Source: Tetracentron sinense (Eukaryota > Streptophyta > Magnoliopsida > Trochodendrales > Trochodendraceae). Taken from it: a stretch of DNA of 64,000 nucleotides. The DNA is taken from contig CM026563.1 in assembly GCA_015143295.1 (NCBI GenBank), positions 1,922,001 to 1,986,000 on the forward strand. Reading direction: 5' to 3'. The notes beneath the pieces are model-generated. The model worked only from the letters and a program-made list of their open reading frames with translations. It ran no database searches and was not told the DNA's origin. This document shows, piece after piece, positions 1 to 11,204 of the stretch. Made by a program: the position numbers and the translations under genes. How positions within the stretch are numbered: the stretch's first letter is position 1; each line of letters begins with the position of its first letter.

Positions 1-72
1 ATGTTCTAACTATTCGTCAACAGGTTATCAAAGAAGATAATGGTGAAAAGTACTCGACTTGTGGCAATATTA

Positions 73-255
73 TGTTAAGGAAATAATGATGTAATATTTA
101 TGAAATACACATGATCTCTTAGATAATCTTGGATTAATATCTTTAGATTATTTTAATATTGTCTTTCCAAGTGAAGAGTTTTTGAGATATCTATTTATAC
201 CCTCTATGGGTCCTTGTAATCCATTCAAGCTTTTCAATAAATCAGAATTTTTACA
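73..255. mobile_element. possible copia-type LTR fragment
   Basis: This short segment starts TGTTAAGGAAAT and ends TTTTTACA. It has LTR-like composition, including a TATTTATACC box and a CTTTTCAATAAA stretch that could be a polyadenylation region. No 5-bp target duplication flanks it and no partner LTR lies in the window, so it may be the 3' LTR of an element mostly outside the window, or a chance resemblance. Confidence 0.3.
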
Positions 256-1083
256 TAAAACTGTCAGTTTTTCTTCATAGCTACAAAATTGCTATGGAGT
301 TTTGCATTCATGAAATGAGGAGCACAGCTTCACGTGTTGAAGCCTATATTTAAACACATATTTGTTTTATGGAGAGAGATCAATTAAGAGGAGAGAGCAA
401 TTAGGGTTAGGGTTCAGAGACATGGTTGGAAACGATGGAAAACCCTAACCGTGACCGAGAGGGAGGGGCCCGACGTGAATGTTTGTTGAAATAGATCAAT
501 CTCTCTCTCTCTACATGCATAAGAAGGTAGCGTTGATGGTTCACATGCTAATATGCGCCTATCATATTAATAAGAACAATGCTAATGTCCACTTTCCGGT
601 TGTCTACTCTCCCCTCTATTTTTGTACAAGAAACAAAATAGTATGACAATTTTTTTTGTGAGACCCATCACTTTCATTTTGTCTTTTTATTTAAAATTAG
701 CAAAAGCTACCAGAGAGTGGACAACTGAAAAGTGGACATAACATTGATCTATCAATAATATGAGCAATATATATATTTTTCTCTTTTCAGAAACCAAGTT
801 TAGATGACTTAATCCTAAGTGTGAGTGAATCTTAACCACAGTCGATGGATGTTAAAAAGGGGGCATGGACCAATGAGACCGAACATTCCACAACATAGTG
901 AGCCTTTTCAATTTCAAAAGCAACAACTTATCAATCAGTTCTAAATTGCCCTCTCTATGAGAGTTTCAATGGGCAACGATGCTTGCTATTGAACTGTTGC
1001 CCCCTTGCAGGAGCGGAGCCCTGTGGGGGCATGCCCCCACTTAAATTTTGTAAAACTGATTTTATTAATATATTCATGGGAAT
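256..1083. other. intergenic, no gene recognised
   Basis: AT-rich DNA with a CT-rich stretch near 500-515. No splice-consistent coding segment, tRNA or clear repeat boundary was seen. The short open frames here have no recognisable domain. Confidence 0.5.
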
Positions 1084-1415
1084 GGGAGATCGAATCACAA
1101 TCAATCGCGATTGAACTCGAGGAGAGTTCAATCCCACCCACATGAGGTCAACACGTGTCCATTTTAACCCCTATTAACCATGGTTAAGATTCACTAACCC
1201 TTAGAGAAAAAATTTAAAATAATTAACCCTAAGGTTAAGAAAGGATTAAATATTTTTTTAAAAAAAATTCTAAAGACCAAGGTTAGATTGTTGAACTCTA
1301 AGGTTAGTGAATCTTAACCATGATTAATAGGGATTAAAAGGGACACATCTTAACTTGTGGGTGCGATTGAACTCTTCCCAAGTTCAATTGTGATTGGATG
1401 TGATTTGATCTCTGG
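1084..1415. mobile_element. MITE with long inverted arms (family M1)
   Basis: The two halves form an imperfect palindrome of about 330 bp. The left arm carries AGATCGAATCAC and the right arm its inverted counterpart near 1400-1412. Both arms contain ATTGAACTC and a CACGTGTCC-type block, followed by a TTAACCATGGTTAAGATTCA core. No coding capacity. A related copy lies at 29398-29982, and similar cores recur at 19097 and 26750. The superfamily is not assigned because no clean target duplication was found. Confidence 0.6.
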
Positions 1416-1499
1416 GAATCGAGCCGATGCCCCTGAGTTTTGAGTTCGAATTGTGAGAACTTGAGATTGCACTCACTCACAAATAGGCGGGAATGGAAG

Positions 1500-1665
1500 T
1501 GGCAGTGTTAATATTTTTCTAAAACAAAGGTTAGATTGTTGAACCCTAAAGATTAATGAATCTTAATCATGGTTAATCGGGATTAAAAGAGACGTGTTGA
1601 CCTCTGGTTGTGATTGAACTCTCCCGAGTTTAATTGCAATTGATTATGATCCGAACTCCTAAACT
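1500..1665. repeat. single right arm of a family M1 MITE
   Basis: This stretch repeats the right half of the MITE at 1084-1415: GTTAGATTGTTGAACCCTAA, an AATCTTAATCATGGTTAATC block and a TTGAACTC end. The matching left arm is missing, so it is a half-element or truncated copy. Confidence 0.45.
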
Positions 1666-1904
1666 TTTTTTAAAAAGTATCATTTATACTGAATTGATTA
1701 ATTATTTAATTGCACATAATCATGGACAAGGGGCAGTTACCCCTAAAAAACTATATTATGTTTAATTATTTAATATGACATATGCATGAGGCAATGTGAC
1801 AACTTCCTCTTAACTTTTGAAAAAAAATATATCTTTTATATTATTTTATTTAACTATTTAACAAGGCATAACTATAGAACAAGGGGGACAATTGTCTCAT
1901 AATC

Positions 1905-2084
1905 AAGAAGAAACAATACCCGTAATATATGTACAAAATTTATAGATAAAATGGCCCAATAACTTAATCATCAAAAAAAAAAAATTTGGGAGCTAATCCC
2001 CCGAACCCCTATACCCGGAATATTTCATACTCACCTAAATTCGTAAATCTATCAACAATTACTATCATTTTCAATTAACTACCA

Positions 2085-2120
<36 letters not shown>

Positions 2121-2600
2121 TAGAAAATCCTGGCTCCTCCCCCTTGTGTCTTACAAAAACATGGGGCCTACCATTTTTTTATCTGGGGTCCATCGCTATT
2201 GAATGTGGGACCTACCTTTGTAAAACACAAAGGGGCAACAAAGTGTGTTGTTGCCCATCAGAACTCTCTCAAGAGAGGGTATGGGAGTACAATGGCCTTG
2301 TGGGTTGGATGTGTGTGTTGAGTAGAGTGTGTCTGTTTATTGTCTTAACCAAAAAATATACTGCCTTCTCAAGGAGGTGCACTTAAACATCTGCCCATTG
2401 GTCTTATTGACAGCATGTCTCCCACACTTACAGGAGCCAGGAATTTTTCATGTGGGAGGGGGGGGGGGGGGGAGCTGCCCATTATATATATGACAAAAAA
2501 AAAATTGGGGGGGAGCCAAGTACACAAAAAAAAAAAATTGAGGGGCCTACTATTCATACTACATCACTAAGGATTTACAAAAATTTTGGGAGCTCACTCA
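1905..2600. repeat. inverted pair of a dispersed repeat with poly-C and poly-G tracts
   Basis: The left copy ends in 32 consecutive C residues (2089-2120) followed by TAGAAAATCCTGGCTCC. The right copy begins with the inverted motif GGAGCCAGGAATTTTTCA and a run of 15 G (2458-2472). Both contain A-rich tracts followed by TTGGGGGAG-like text. Other copies of the family lie near 18925, 25780, 27500, 31250 and 59400. The apparent proline-rich reading frame over the C tract is a homopolymer artefact. Confidence 0.55.
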
Positions 2601-2621
2601 GATGACAGATTAATTTTGTAA

Positions 2622-3677
2622 GAGCATTCCTAGTAGCCTCACCAAATTTTACTATCAAAATAGCCAAAACTCACAAAAAGTTATTTTGGTGAGCCACTTT
2701 TTTAAAACACTCCCAACAGCCTCACTATTTTAACAAAAAAAGCAGGAAAGAGAAACAATATTTTATTATTTGTATAGGAAAACGAAAAAAGAAGAGAGAA
2801 ATATTATTTTATTGTTTGTGTGGGACCACAATGAAGGAAGGGAGAGAGAAACCTTTATTTTATTATTTGTGTGGGCCCACAAAAAAGGAGGGAAGATGAA
2901 ATTTTAGCTTTGGTGAGTGTCCAATACTCACCAAACTTGGTGAGTACTGTACACTTACCCAACCCAAATCTTTATTTTTTTGAGTTTTGGTGAGGTTGCT
3001 AGAGAGAGTTTTTAGCACTTTTTAGCCATTTGGCTCAACAAATAACCTTTTGGTTATTTTGGTGAGGCTGTTAAGGAATATTCTTTCCTAGCAACCTCAC
3101 CAAATTTCACTCACCGAAATAGCCAAAACTCACAAAAAGTCATGTTGGTGAGCCACTTTTTTTAAACACTTCCTACAGCCTCACCAAAATAGCCTAAAAC
3201 TTTCATTATTTTATTATTTATGTCAATTCCACAATAAAAAAAAAAGGAGAGAGAAAATTTTATTTTATTTGTGTGGGCCCACAAAGAAGGAGGGAAAGAG
3301 AGATTTTGAACTTTGGAGAGTGTACAGTGACTCACCAAAGTTGGTGAGTACTATACATTCACCAAACCGTAAACATCAACCTCACCAAAATAGCCTAAAA
3401 CTTTCATTACTTTTCATTATTTTATTATTTGTGTCAATTCCACAATAAATAAATAAAAGAGAGAAAAACCTTTATTTTATTTGTGTGGGCCTATAAAGAA
3501 GGAGGGAAAGAGAGATTTTTAACTTTGGTGAGTGTACAATGACTCACCAAAGTTGGTGAATACTGTACATTCACCAAACCGTAAACATCAAATTAGTGAG
3601 GCTGTTAATTGGGGAGTTATTTAGCACTTTTTAGTTATCTGGCTCACCAAAATGACCAAAGGGTGCTAGGAATGCTG
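2622..3677. mobile_element. Tourist-like MITE, internally duplicated
   Basis: The termini are inverted: GAGCATTCCTAG on the left and CTAGGAATGCTG on the right. Each is flanked by TAA, the 3-bp target duplication typical of PIF/Harbinger elements. The interior contains two successive versions of the same CCTCACCAAA...GGTGAGCCAC module, the second starting near 3073 at an internal TTCCTAGCAACCTCACC. This suggests one element inserted in another or a tandem duplication. No transposase. Confidence 0.6.
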
Positions 3678-3680
3678 TAA

Positions 3681-5815
3681 GTTGATATAATGGCTGAAAG
3701 TCCACCATTTGCCTAGTTAGCAAAAACTAAATTCTCACATTAACTTGTATAAATAATAATGCAACACCTACGTTCCCCTCTATCCTTCCCTCCATCGTCT
3801 AAAAGAAAAGACTATCCCTTTAAATGTGATGGTTATCAATTTTTTATTAAAATGAGACGATGGTAGAAGCCACGATTGAGGATAGCAATCCCCCCAACTT
3901 ATGCGTACATGGTGCGTACAGTCGTATTAGATACACAAACATAGATAGGTATTTCATGAAACCATTCTTTTGTTTCTTTTTATGTGGTTGATAAGCTATG
4001 ATTAAAGAATCGTAAATTTAGATCATCCATATCAAGGGAATTCTAACCTATGGCCATGAACCCTGGTAACAATTATCATTATCAAAATAGTAATGACTGT
4101 TATGGGTATATTATCCGCAAGATCATTTGTCTGGGAAAATTATTGGGAACTCAGAGAACATTTTTTTTTCAATCTGAAATGAGTATAGAGAATGCAGAAA
4201 CTTAAGTGTACTAAAACTTTTATAAGAATTTGTAGATCATGTTTATGCCATTTTAGTTTCATAATAAAAGAACTGTTCTGCAAAAATAGTTTTTACTTGT
4301 AAGTGGGAGTTGGTGCAATTTCTCAGTAAAGGGAAAACAAAAACTCATATATATGAAATAGCAGTTTTAGATCAAAGGAAATTACATAATAGTTATAATT
4401 TTCGTGAAAACTCCGCTTTTTCCCATTGTCTTTGATAATTGTTGGATATCAACTATATCAACAAATACAATTGCAAATTTTTAGAGAATCTCCTCTTTGT
4501 TTCCACATCTAGCAATTTCTACATGGTTTTATAGCACAAAAGTTACATTTTAATTGTTAAAACTTTATTTCTACATATTCCACGACTCGATTCACCGATC
4601 CTATCCGTGACACTGTTGCATCAATGGATATCTAGTGCAGCCAAACCCCAAATCCTCATCTAACTCCTACTCGATTTAAAAAAATGTAGGATAGTATTCA
4701 AGCTAAGTCTATCAGGATTATAATAATGATAATCTTAAAAAATACAACCCACCAAGAAATTAATGAGAACCACTTAATGAGATCCGACATCAAACAAAGG
4801 CCTAAGGATTATTAAACTTGAACTCATTTTGAGGGAGATTGAATATGAAACTGTAGGAGTCCTAGAACCCTAAGTCCTATTCCCACTCTCTTGCATTTAA
4901 TGTCCTCCACATGATTCCAAGCTTTCCATCCTCTCTTCCAAGGAAAACAGTTCTCCTCTCCTGGTTGTCATGTTCTCATACAAACCTTTTATATACATGT
5001 CTTAGAAACCAAGCAGTGATTCCTTCATTTAGACTCTTATTAAAAAAAATGAAGTCTGAGTGTAATACCTTATTAAACGGGTTTTTTCAGTTTAAGTTTC
5101 AAATTTCAACCCCTAAGCTCTAGGAAGGAGAGACCATATAATCGGGTGAGAACCTTGTTGTGTGGTGCTGTTCATTTTTTAAAAATAATTTAAGATAATA
5201 AAGTAGAAGAAAAAACAGACATCTTTCACCATCTTAGAAGGAAAAACATGCGAGCTCCAATGCAAACATTGAATGCACTTGTCGGGGAGAAAGATTCATT
5301 TTCGAGATGCCTGGTTTTCTATCAAGAGACTGTAGTAATTGAAAACAGTGTTACAAATGTTGTTCTAGGGTTTTTATCAGTAGAGTTTTTCTTGGAAAAT
5401 TTTCAAATCTGGATTTTTTTTTCCGTTTATTTTTCACCTAAATCTCGGTAATGATTAAAAATATATATTAATTAAAAAAATTAGTAATAAATATCATCAA
5501 ATTATAAATTCATAAAACCAACAACATTGTGTGTCTATTATGATATTTTTAAAATCTTGGTTAAATATCGGTTAAATCTCTTGATATTTACAGAATAAAA
5601 AAAGGAAATTATATTTCTCGTGAAAATTTTAAAATATCGTAATAAAAACGGAGTTCTAAACTTTAGATGCTTTTATCGATTTTTCTTGAGAGAAATTAGA
5701 TATTTCTCAGGAGATTTGTAATAATGAATAATAAAAGTGCTTTTTGACATTGGCAATCTTGCTAAAAGGGATGAGGGAGGGGTTTGGAATTGGCAAACTC
5801 ATGTGGGTTTTGAAT
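3681..5815. other. intergenic, nothing recognised
   Basis: About 2.1 kb of AT-rich sequence. The two open frames near 4911-5123 and 5248-5451 show no domain, coding bias or splice context that I could support. No tRNA or palindromic element was identified. Confidence 0.5.
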
Positions 5816-5985
5816 GGCACGACCGGCCAGCACCATACCTACTAGAGGTGTGGTGGTTAAGGGCCTCCCCGGTTGGAGGCAGGTCTTCAAAACCCCACTG
5901 ATTAAGAAAGGCAAGCCTAGGAACTTCGTCGGGACCTAAAAAAAGGACCCCACCGGGGAGCATAAGCACCTCGTCTAGCTATGAC
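5815..5985 (+). mobile_element. tRNA-derived SINE-like element
   Basis: A GTGTGGTGGTTAAGGGCCTC block resembles an RNA polymerase III A box of a Ser/Leu-type tRNA. About 40 bp downstream, GGTCTTCAAAACCCC resembles a B box. A GC-richer tail with CCGGGGAGCATAAGCACC follows. The composition contrasts sharply with the AT-rich flanks. Target-site duplications were not found, so boundaries are approximate. Confidence 0.45.
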
Positions 5986-6371
5986 ACATGGTAATCAATA
6001 ATTTGATGAAGTGTGATATATAAAATCTAGATTCTGTCAGTAGAGAGAATAATAGTGTTGAACTTGTATTCTAATTTGGAATTGGTTTTCAAGTCTCTCT
6101 TGTGGTCTGATCTTACAGTTATGATGATGGAAGGTGGGCACTATGTTGAAGTGGGGAACTAGTATAAGAATACTCACATGGAGCATCATTTTAAAGAGAA
6201 TCGTGCTATGGGAAAGATAAATTGGCCTAGGCTCTGCCAAAAACTTCAATCATAGGGGAAATGCTAGGTTTCTGTTGCTACATCTACAACTAAAAATAGA
6301 CTGATGTTAGCCTCCACTGCTAGGGGGTCTAAAATGCGTTGAATCCGGGTCGACCTAAATCTGCCTTGTTT

Positions 6372-6604
6372 TTTTTTTTTTTTTGGTAAACTCAATCATA
6401 CCACAAGGCAATGACTGAAGGCAAATACAAGGAAATACTCACACCACCCATGCAAACCCACACACACCCAGCATGCAAACTCACACACACAGCACACGCA
6501 TGCAGCCCTTGTAAGCTTCACCCTAGAGCTCCTCAAAATGGGTACCAACTGTTTGAGGCGCCAAGAACTTATAAGGGACAGCGTGCTCGGGTAACTACCC
6601 AATG
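6372..6604 (-). mobile_element. poly(A)-tailed retroposon with 12-bp target duplication
   Basis: On the minus strand the segment ends in a run of A (T-run at 6370-6384). It is flanked by a perfect 12-bp direct repeat TCTGCCTTGTTT, at 6360-6371 and 6605-6616. This is the signature of LINE-mediated retroposition. The interior contains CA-rich simple repeats and no protein. It could be a SINE or a 5'-truncated LINE end; a convincing B box was not seen. Confidence 0.6.
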
Positions 6605-6846
6605 TCTGCCTTGTTTGGTTGTCTGATCATATGACTTGACCCAGCAGACTGATTGTTTTGTTTGATTTTTCTCGTTTTTCAACTAAGACTAGGCTGATCT
6701 TTGGCTCCGCTTGATTGTTTTCTTTTCAAGTACTCTTCCGTACGTCAATGCCTGAACGGATTTGTCACCAAAACAATTTCACCAGATGATCAAATAATAG
6801 CATCTGGCCTAGAAGTACTATTAGAAACAGCATTAGCAACAACAAC

Positions 6847-7666
6847 TGTAAGGGATAAAATTCGTAAAAACTAATTAACGTTGGGGAACGAGCTAGCTTT
6901 TGTTGTTTTGTGCACGAAAGTGACACGTGGACGTGTGTTTGAGTCACGTGCTTCAAATAGAAGGATACATATTATCTGATGCATAGCGTTCACGTTGTAC
7001 AAATTAAGACGTATCCGTGGTCTTGCGAAACAACGTTCTCGTTGTGGTTTCGACAACGTTTCCGTTGTCTTGTGCACAACGTAGACGTTGTATTCTCGAC
7101 AACGTTTTCGGTGTTAATTGAACAACGAGCCCGTCGTGATTCAGATAAGGATGTCCAGGTCATATTTTGAGACGTATACAACGTACCCGAGCTCGAGTCA
7201 ACAACGAAACCGACTCGCAGAGGGAGTAATCAGGAGGCGATAGATTGTTCTGACAAGTGGGCCGAAAGCACTGCCTTGGCATTTAATGCAGGTCACTTCT
7301 GTGTGCTGTCAGACTCAACCGACTGAACAAATAATAGGCTTTCACGTGTAATGCAACAGGTGGTAGATTTACTGACATATTTGGTAATGAGTGCAGGGCA
7401 CGTGGTATGGGCATCTATGGTCATCTATGGCCATACCAAGGTTAACCTATAAATACCCCGAGAATTTCAGTGTTACGAGGATCGAAAGATAGACATATTT
7501 TTCAGTACTCCTGTTTGCTTTATTGTTCATCATCTTCTTCATCTACTTACTTTATCATCGGAGTACAGGTCAGGGTATCAGACCCTTCAACTTCTACCTT
7601 CTACCAGTAAACCAGAGGTGAACAGTTGTAGCTAACGCGTGTCCTTTCCGGTATTTTTCCCCCTCA
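6847..7666 (+). repeat. 5' LTR of the gypsy element
   Basis: 820 bp, TG...CA. It matches 17780-18594 over its whole length apart from scattered substitutions and a 7-bp duplication near 7590-7605. A TATAAATACC box at about 7448-7457 is the likely promoter, putting transcription start near 7480. The preceding TGGTCATCTATGG direct repeats are in both copies. Confidence 0.92.
6983..7140 (+). repeat. 23-bp ladder of ACAACG/CGTTGT half-sites in U3
   Basis: ACAACG occurs at 7030, 7053, 7076, 7099 and 7122, exactly 23 bp apart. The inverted half CGTTGT (or a one- or two-base variant) occurs at 6993, 7016, 7040, 7063, 7086, 7109 and 7132. Each pair forms a short palindrome separated by 4 bases. The ladder lies upstream of the LTR TATA box and is preserved in the 3' LTR (about 17914-18073). 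Repeated short units in U3 act as enhancers in some plant retrotransposons (for example the BII boxes of Tnt1); that role here is inferred. Confidence 0.75.
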
Positions 7667-7670
7667 AAAA

Positions 7671-7689
7671 TTGGCACCGTCTGTGGGAA
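7671..7689 (+). other. gypsy primer-binding site
   Basis: TTGGCACCGTCTGTGGGAA begins 4 bp after the end of the 5' LTR, the position where minus-strand DNA synthesis is primed by a host tRNA. The TGGCRCCGTCTGTGGGAA form recurs in plant gypsy elements. I do not name the tRNA. Confidence 0.75.
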
Positions 7690-7723
7690 ATAATAAACGA
7701 ACCTCCCTTAACTCTTTGTGATC

Positions 7724-8074
7724 ATGACTGATCAAACTTCTGTGCCTGGGCGTGAGAATCAAACCCCTCATGCCACCCCCTTCGCACCTTCTGTTGTGCA
7801 GACTTTGATTCCTGGGGTCAGTCCATCGTCTGACCAGCCAGAGAGGACCATGCCCCCCCCATCGAACCTTCTGTCTCTGATCGTATTTTGATGATGTTGC
7901 AAAGGCAGCAAGCTGCTCTAGATCAGATCACCAGACCCCAGCAGATGATGTAAGAAAGGCTTGATGCGTTCGAACATAGTAGGCTCGAAGTAGATGATGG
8001 GTCATCTCAGAGATCCTCAGTGAGACGTCAGCTTGACTTCTCTTCTCCTCCATTAGCACCAGATAACCGCGACA
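7724..8074 (+). pseudogene. gag remnant of the gypsy element
   Basis: The frame opens at an ATG 38 bp after the primer-binding site (MTDQTSVPGRENQTP...), the normal place for gag. A run of C at about 7853-7860 shifts the frame. In the shifted frame a Gln-rich stretch follows (LQRQQAALDQITRPQQ), then a TAA at about 7950. After about 110 codons the text passes directly into integrase sequence near 8074, so most of gag (including any capsid and zinc-knuckle region) and the first two-thirds of pol are missing. Recognition rests on position and composition rather than a conserved motif. Confidence 0.6.
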
Positions 8075-8850
8075 CCAGGTTCCTCGTGGCAACCGATTAC
8101 TTCTCTCGTTGGATTGAAGATGTTCCCCTTGCTCGTATCAGAGAACAAGAAGTGAAGAAGTTCATGTGGGAGCATATCGTCTGTAGGTATGGCATACCTC
8201 AATCCATTATCACTGACAACAGGAAACAATTTACAGGTCGTATCATTGCAGAGTTTTGTAGCGAATTAAAGATCAAACATATTTCTTCGTCTCCATATTA
8301 TCCTCAGGGGAACGGATTGGCTGAAGCAGCTAATAAAAATATATTGAACGCATTGAAGAGAAGATTGGAAGACTCGAAGGGGAAGTGGACTACCGAGCTG
8401 CACAACGTATTGTAGGGATATAGGACGACACCGAGGAATCCTACAAACGAAACACCTTTCTCTTTGGCTAATGGCATGGAAGCTGTCATTCCTACTGAGA
8501 TTAGTTTGCCCACAATACGCTCTTGGCATAACAAGAAGAAGAGTGGAGAGAAAGACAGGAACGCTGAGCTCATGGCCGTTCACCTCGACTTGTTAGAAGA
8601 AAAGCGAGAATATGCCAGCATTCAGATGAGGAGATACCAGCAACAGCTAAGGAAGGCGTACAACCGAAAGGTACAGCGAAGAGTCCTTCAGGTCGGAGAT
8701 CTCGTTCTCCGAAAAGTATTTCAGAATACCAGGGAGATTAACAGTGGTAAGTTGGGACCTAATTGGGAAGGACCGTATATCGTAGAACGATTGGGGAGTC
8801 CTAGCGTTTGCTACTTGAAAGATCTGCAAGGTAATCTCCTCCAAAAATCC
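8075..8850 (+). pseudogene. gypsy integrase core and C-terminal domain, broken
   Basis: Retroviral-type integrase (rve fold) of the Ty3/gypsy class, which inserts element cDNA into the host chromosome. Core motifs are visible: the first Asp in VATDYFSRWIE, the second in SIITDNRKQFTG, and the Glu in NGLAEAANKN. After the core come the gypsy landmark YRTTPRNPTNETPFSLANG and a C-terminal part with VGDLVLRKVF...LGPNWEGPYIV. The frame is open from 8020 to 8850 except for one TAG at 8413-8415, where relatives have Trp (a single TGG-to-TAG change). A TGA at 8851 cuts the usual last residues. The N-terminal zinc-binding part is missing, removed by the deletion that fuses the core to gag. Confidence 0.88.
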
Positions 8851-9611
8851 TGAAACATTATGAACCTGAGGCAATTCTTTCAATAGAATCTATGGTGAAT
8901 AAATGAGTTGTTACAATAAAAAGTTTTCCAGTGTTATTACATGAGCATTTAATTTACTGCTTTGAAGTTTTTACATCAACTCGTTGTCTGGAACATCAGT
9001 GTAATATTGTGAATGTTTTGCAAATTCGAATAAAATTCCGCTTGAACATCATACTCACAACGAGACACTAGTGGCTTATCCTAAGGATGTTATCTGAGCA
9101 AATCCAGTAGCTTATCCTAATGACATCCTCTGAGCAAGTGTCTCGAAACTGAGTTACTTTATGTTCATCTTATGGAATTGTATTTGTCAAATTACATTCA
9201 CAGTGAACTATATAGCGATGTATCTAGGCATATTTCTCTTTTCCGTTGTATGTATACTTCCGTTGTGTATATGATTCAGAGTGCTTTGTTCGATGTGTGC
9301 ATCAATCATTACGAAGAAGATTCATTTACATATACTCAAGTGCCTACGTTATGAGCTGTTATGATCATGTCTGATTCTATGATCCGTAAAACATGTTCAT
9401 ACACTTATATTACATTCTTTCTTGTATGCATACGTTGTGCGAGCTCTGCAAATTCAAGTTCCAATACAAAGAAAAAAAAAAAACAAAAGAAAGAGAGAAT
9501 GATCATTCATTTAAGAAACCCATTGCTGGGTAAAGTACAAAGAACTCCATAACACGGGGAAGAAGATGATGCATTACAAGTAACAAGAGAGAAGAACAAG
9601 AAGAGAAGAAA
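8851..9611. other. gypsy 3' spacer downstream of integrase
   Basis: Non-coding internal region of the element. It contains a short imperfect tandem duplication near 9070-9135 (TGGCTTATCCTAAGGATGTT and its variant, both followed by CTGAGCAA). No supported ORF on either strand until the end of the antisense ORF at 9612. Confidence 0.6.
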
Positions 9612-11204
9612 TCAAAGGTCGGCAGCAGCAGCAGGGACAGCGGAAGGAGAGACAGGGTCAACAGCATCAGCAGCTTCAGCAGCAACAGGAGGATCTTCGG
9701 CAACAGGAGCAGCTGGCTCAAAGTATGGCTCAGCTGGAAGAGGTGTAGGGCCTTCGAGGGGATGTGGCTTCTCAACTCCTTCGACTTCGGGCTCGTTGTC
9801 AAGGTCGATGACATCCTTGCTCTGGAGCTCGGAGAAGGTCGTCACGTCCTCCTCATTGTCTTCCTTTAGACGACCTTATTGGCGGAGCATTTTGATCACC
9901 TCCTTCTCGGTCTTTGCCCTGTCCTCGTCGAGAAGAGTGTCCAGCTGCGACTGATAGTGTTGTTGCAGTCTCGTGGTCACCGCTTGCTCGATGGCCTCTT
10001 AAGCTCTTTTGGCTTCCTCGAGTTCCTCCACCAGCGTGGCTCTCACTGCGACAGTTTCCTCCAGCTGCCTGCTCAGAGTCTGGGAGACGAGCTCCAACTC
10101 GCTAATTCGGAGAACGGCGTTCTCCACGTCTTGTTTGGCTTTCTTTTCTCCCTCCTTGGCTGCTCGAGCTTTGCCTTCAGCATTCTCTTGCCCTTTAAAG
10201 GCGGCGATGAACTTCTCCTCCACCCGCACCACTTTAGCTCGGGCTTGAGACAGATCAAACTCAATCTTGAGTCGATCCTCGGCGAGGTTCTCTCCAGCGC
10301 CTCAGTCCTTCCTTGCCAGTAGCTGATGGAGTCTTTGAGGTGATTGTAGTGGTAGGTACTACGATCACATAGCTCGTGGAGGAGGACGTTCAGCTATAAT
10401 ACACAAGATCGAGAATATCAGTATGTCACAACGAGAATTGAATAAAGTAAATAGGGAACAAAGAACAGAAGTCATACCGAGGCCATGGACTGGCAGGTCG
10501 CATAAGAGACCTGGGGCAAGGACATCTTGCCAGCATCAGCAATATCCTAGGGAAGCCTCATGGAGTGCATCAAGGCCCTAGCAACCTTCTCCGAGGTCTG
10601 CACCGAGTCGTCGATGGTGGGCCTCCCGAAATGCGTGAAGTCGGGTGACCAGTTGATATCATCTGAAGGTGGTGCTCCAAGTGGGAGAAGAGGTGTGGTT
10701 GTCTCTGTTGTGGCAACGGAGACCAGAGCGGAGCTCGAAGCAATTGGGGCAGCCACAGTGTGAGTAGCAGCAGACATTGTGCTGGCTACAGGCGTCTCCG
10801 TTGCAGCCTTAGCTCCTTGGTGTGTGGCAGGAGCAGAAGGAGAAGGAGTGGCAGCACGTGCAGTGTCCTTCTCTCGGCGCTGTTCTTCTTTTCTTTTCTT
10901 TCTGGCCTCGAACTCGGCCTGTGTCAGGATCTTCCGTTTCGGCCCGGAAGGCGCTCCCGTTGTGGAGGGAATTGTTTTTGGAGGAGGTGGAAGAGGGGGC
11001 AGTGCAGTTGCAGGACGAGTTGTCATTGGCTTTCGGATCAGCGCAGGAGGGTTGGTGTCGGCCATATCTTCTTCTTTCGAGCTTGGCTCAATTACAGGTG
11101 AGGAGGAAGAGGTGCCTTGTTGCCTTTGTGAAGACGGGTTCGAGCTGCTGAAGAGGCTCCAAGTATCAGGCGGTAGTGGCGTCCACCTGATGTACTCTCC
11201 ACCT

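Noticed and set aside
2084..2386. Proline-rich open frame beginning MCPPPPPP
   Set aside because: It is the translation of a 32-base C homopolymer in a dispersed repeat, with no domain or splice context.
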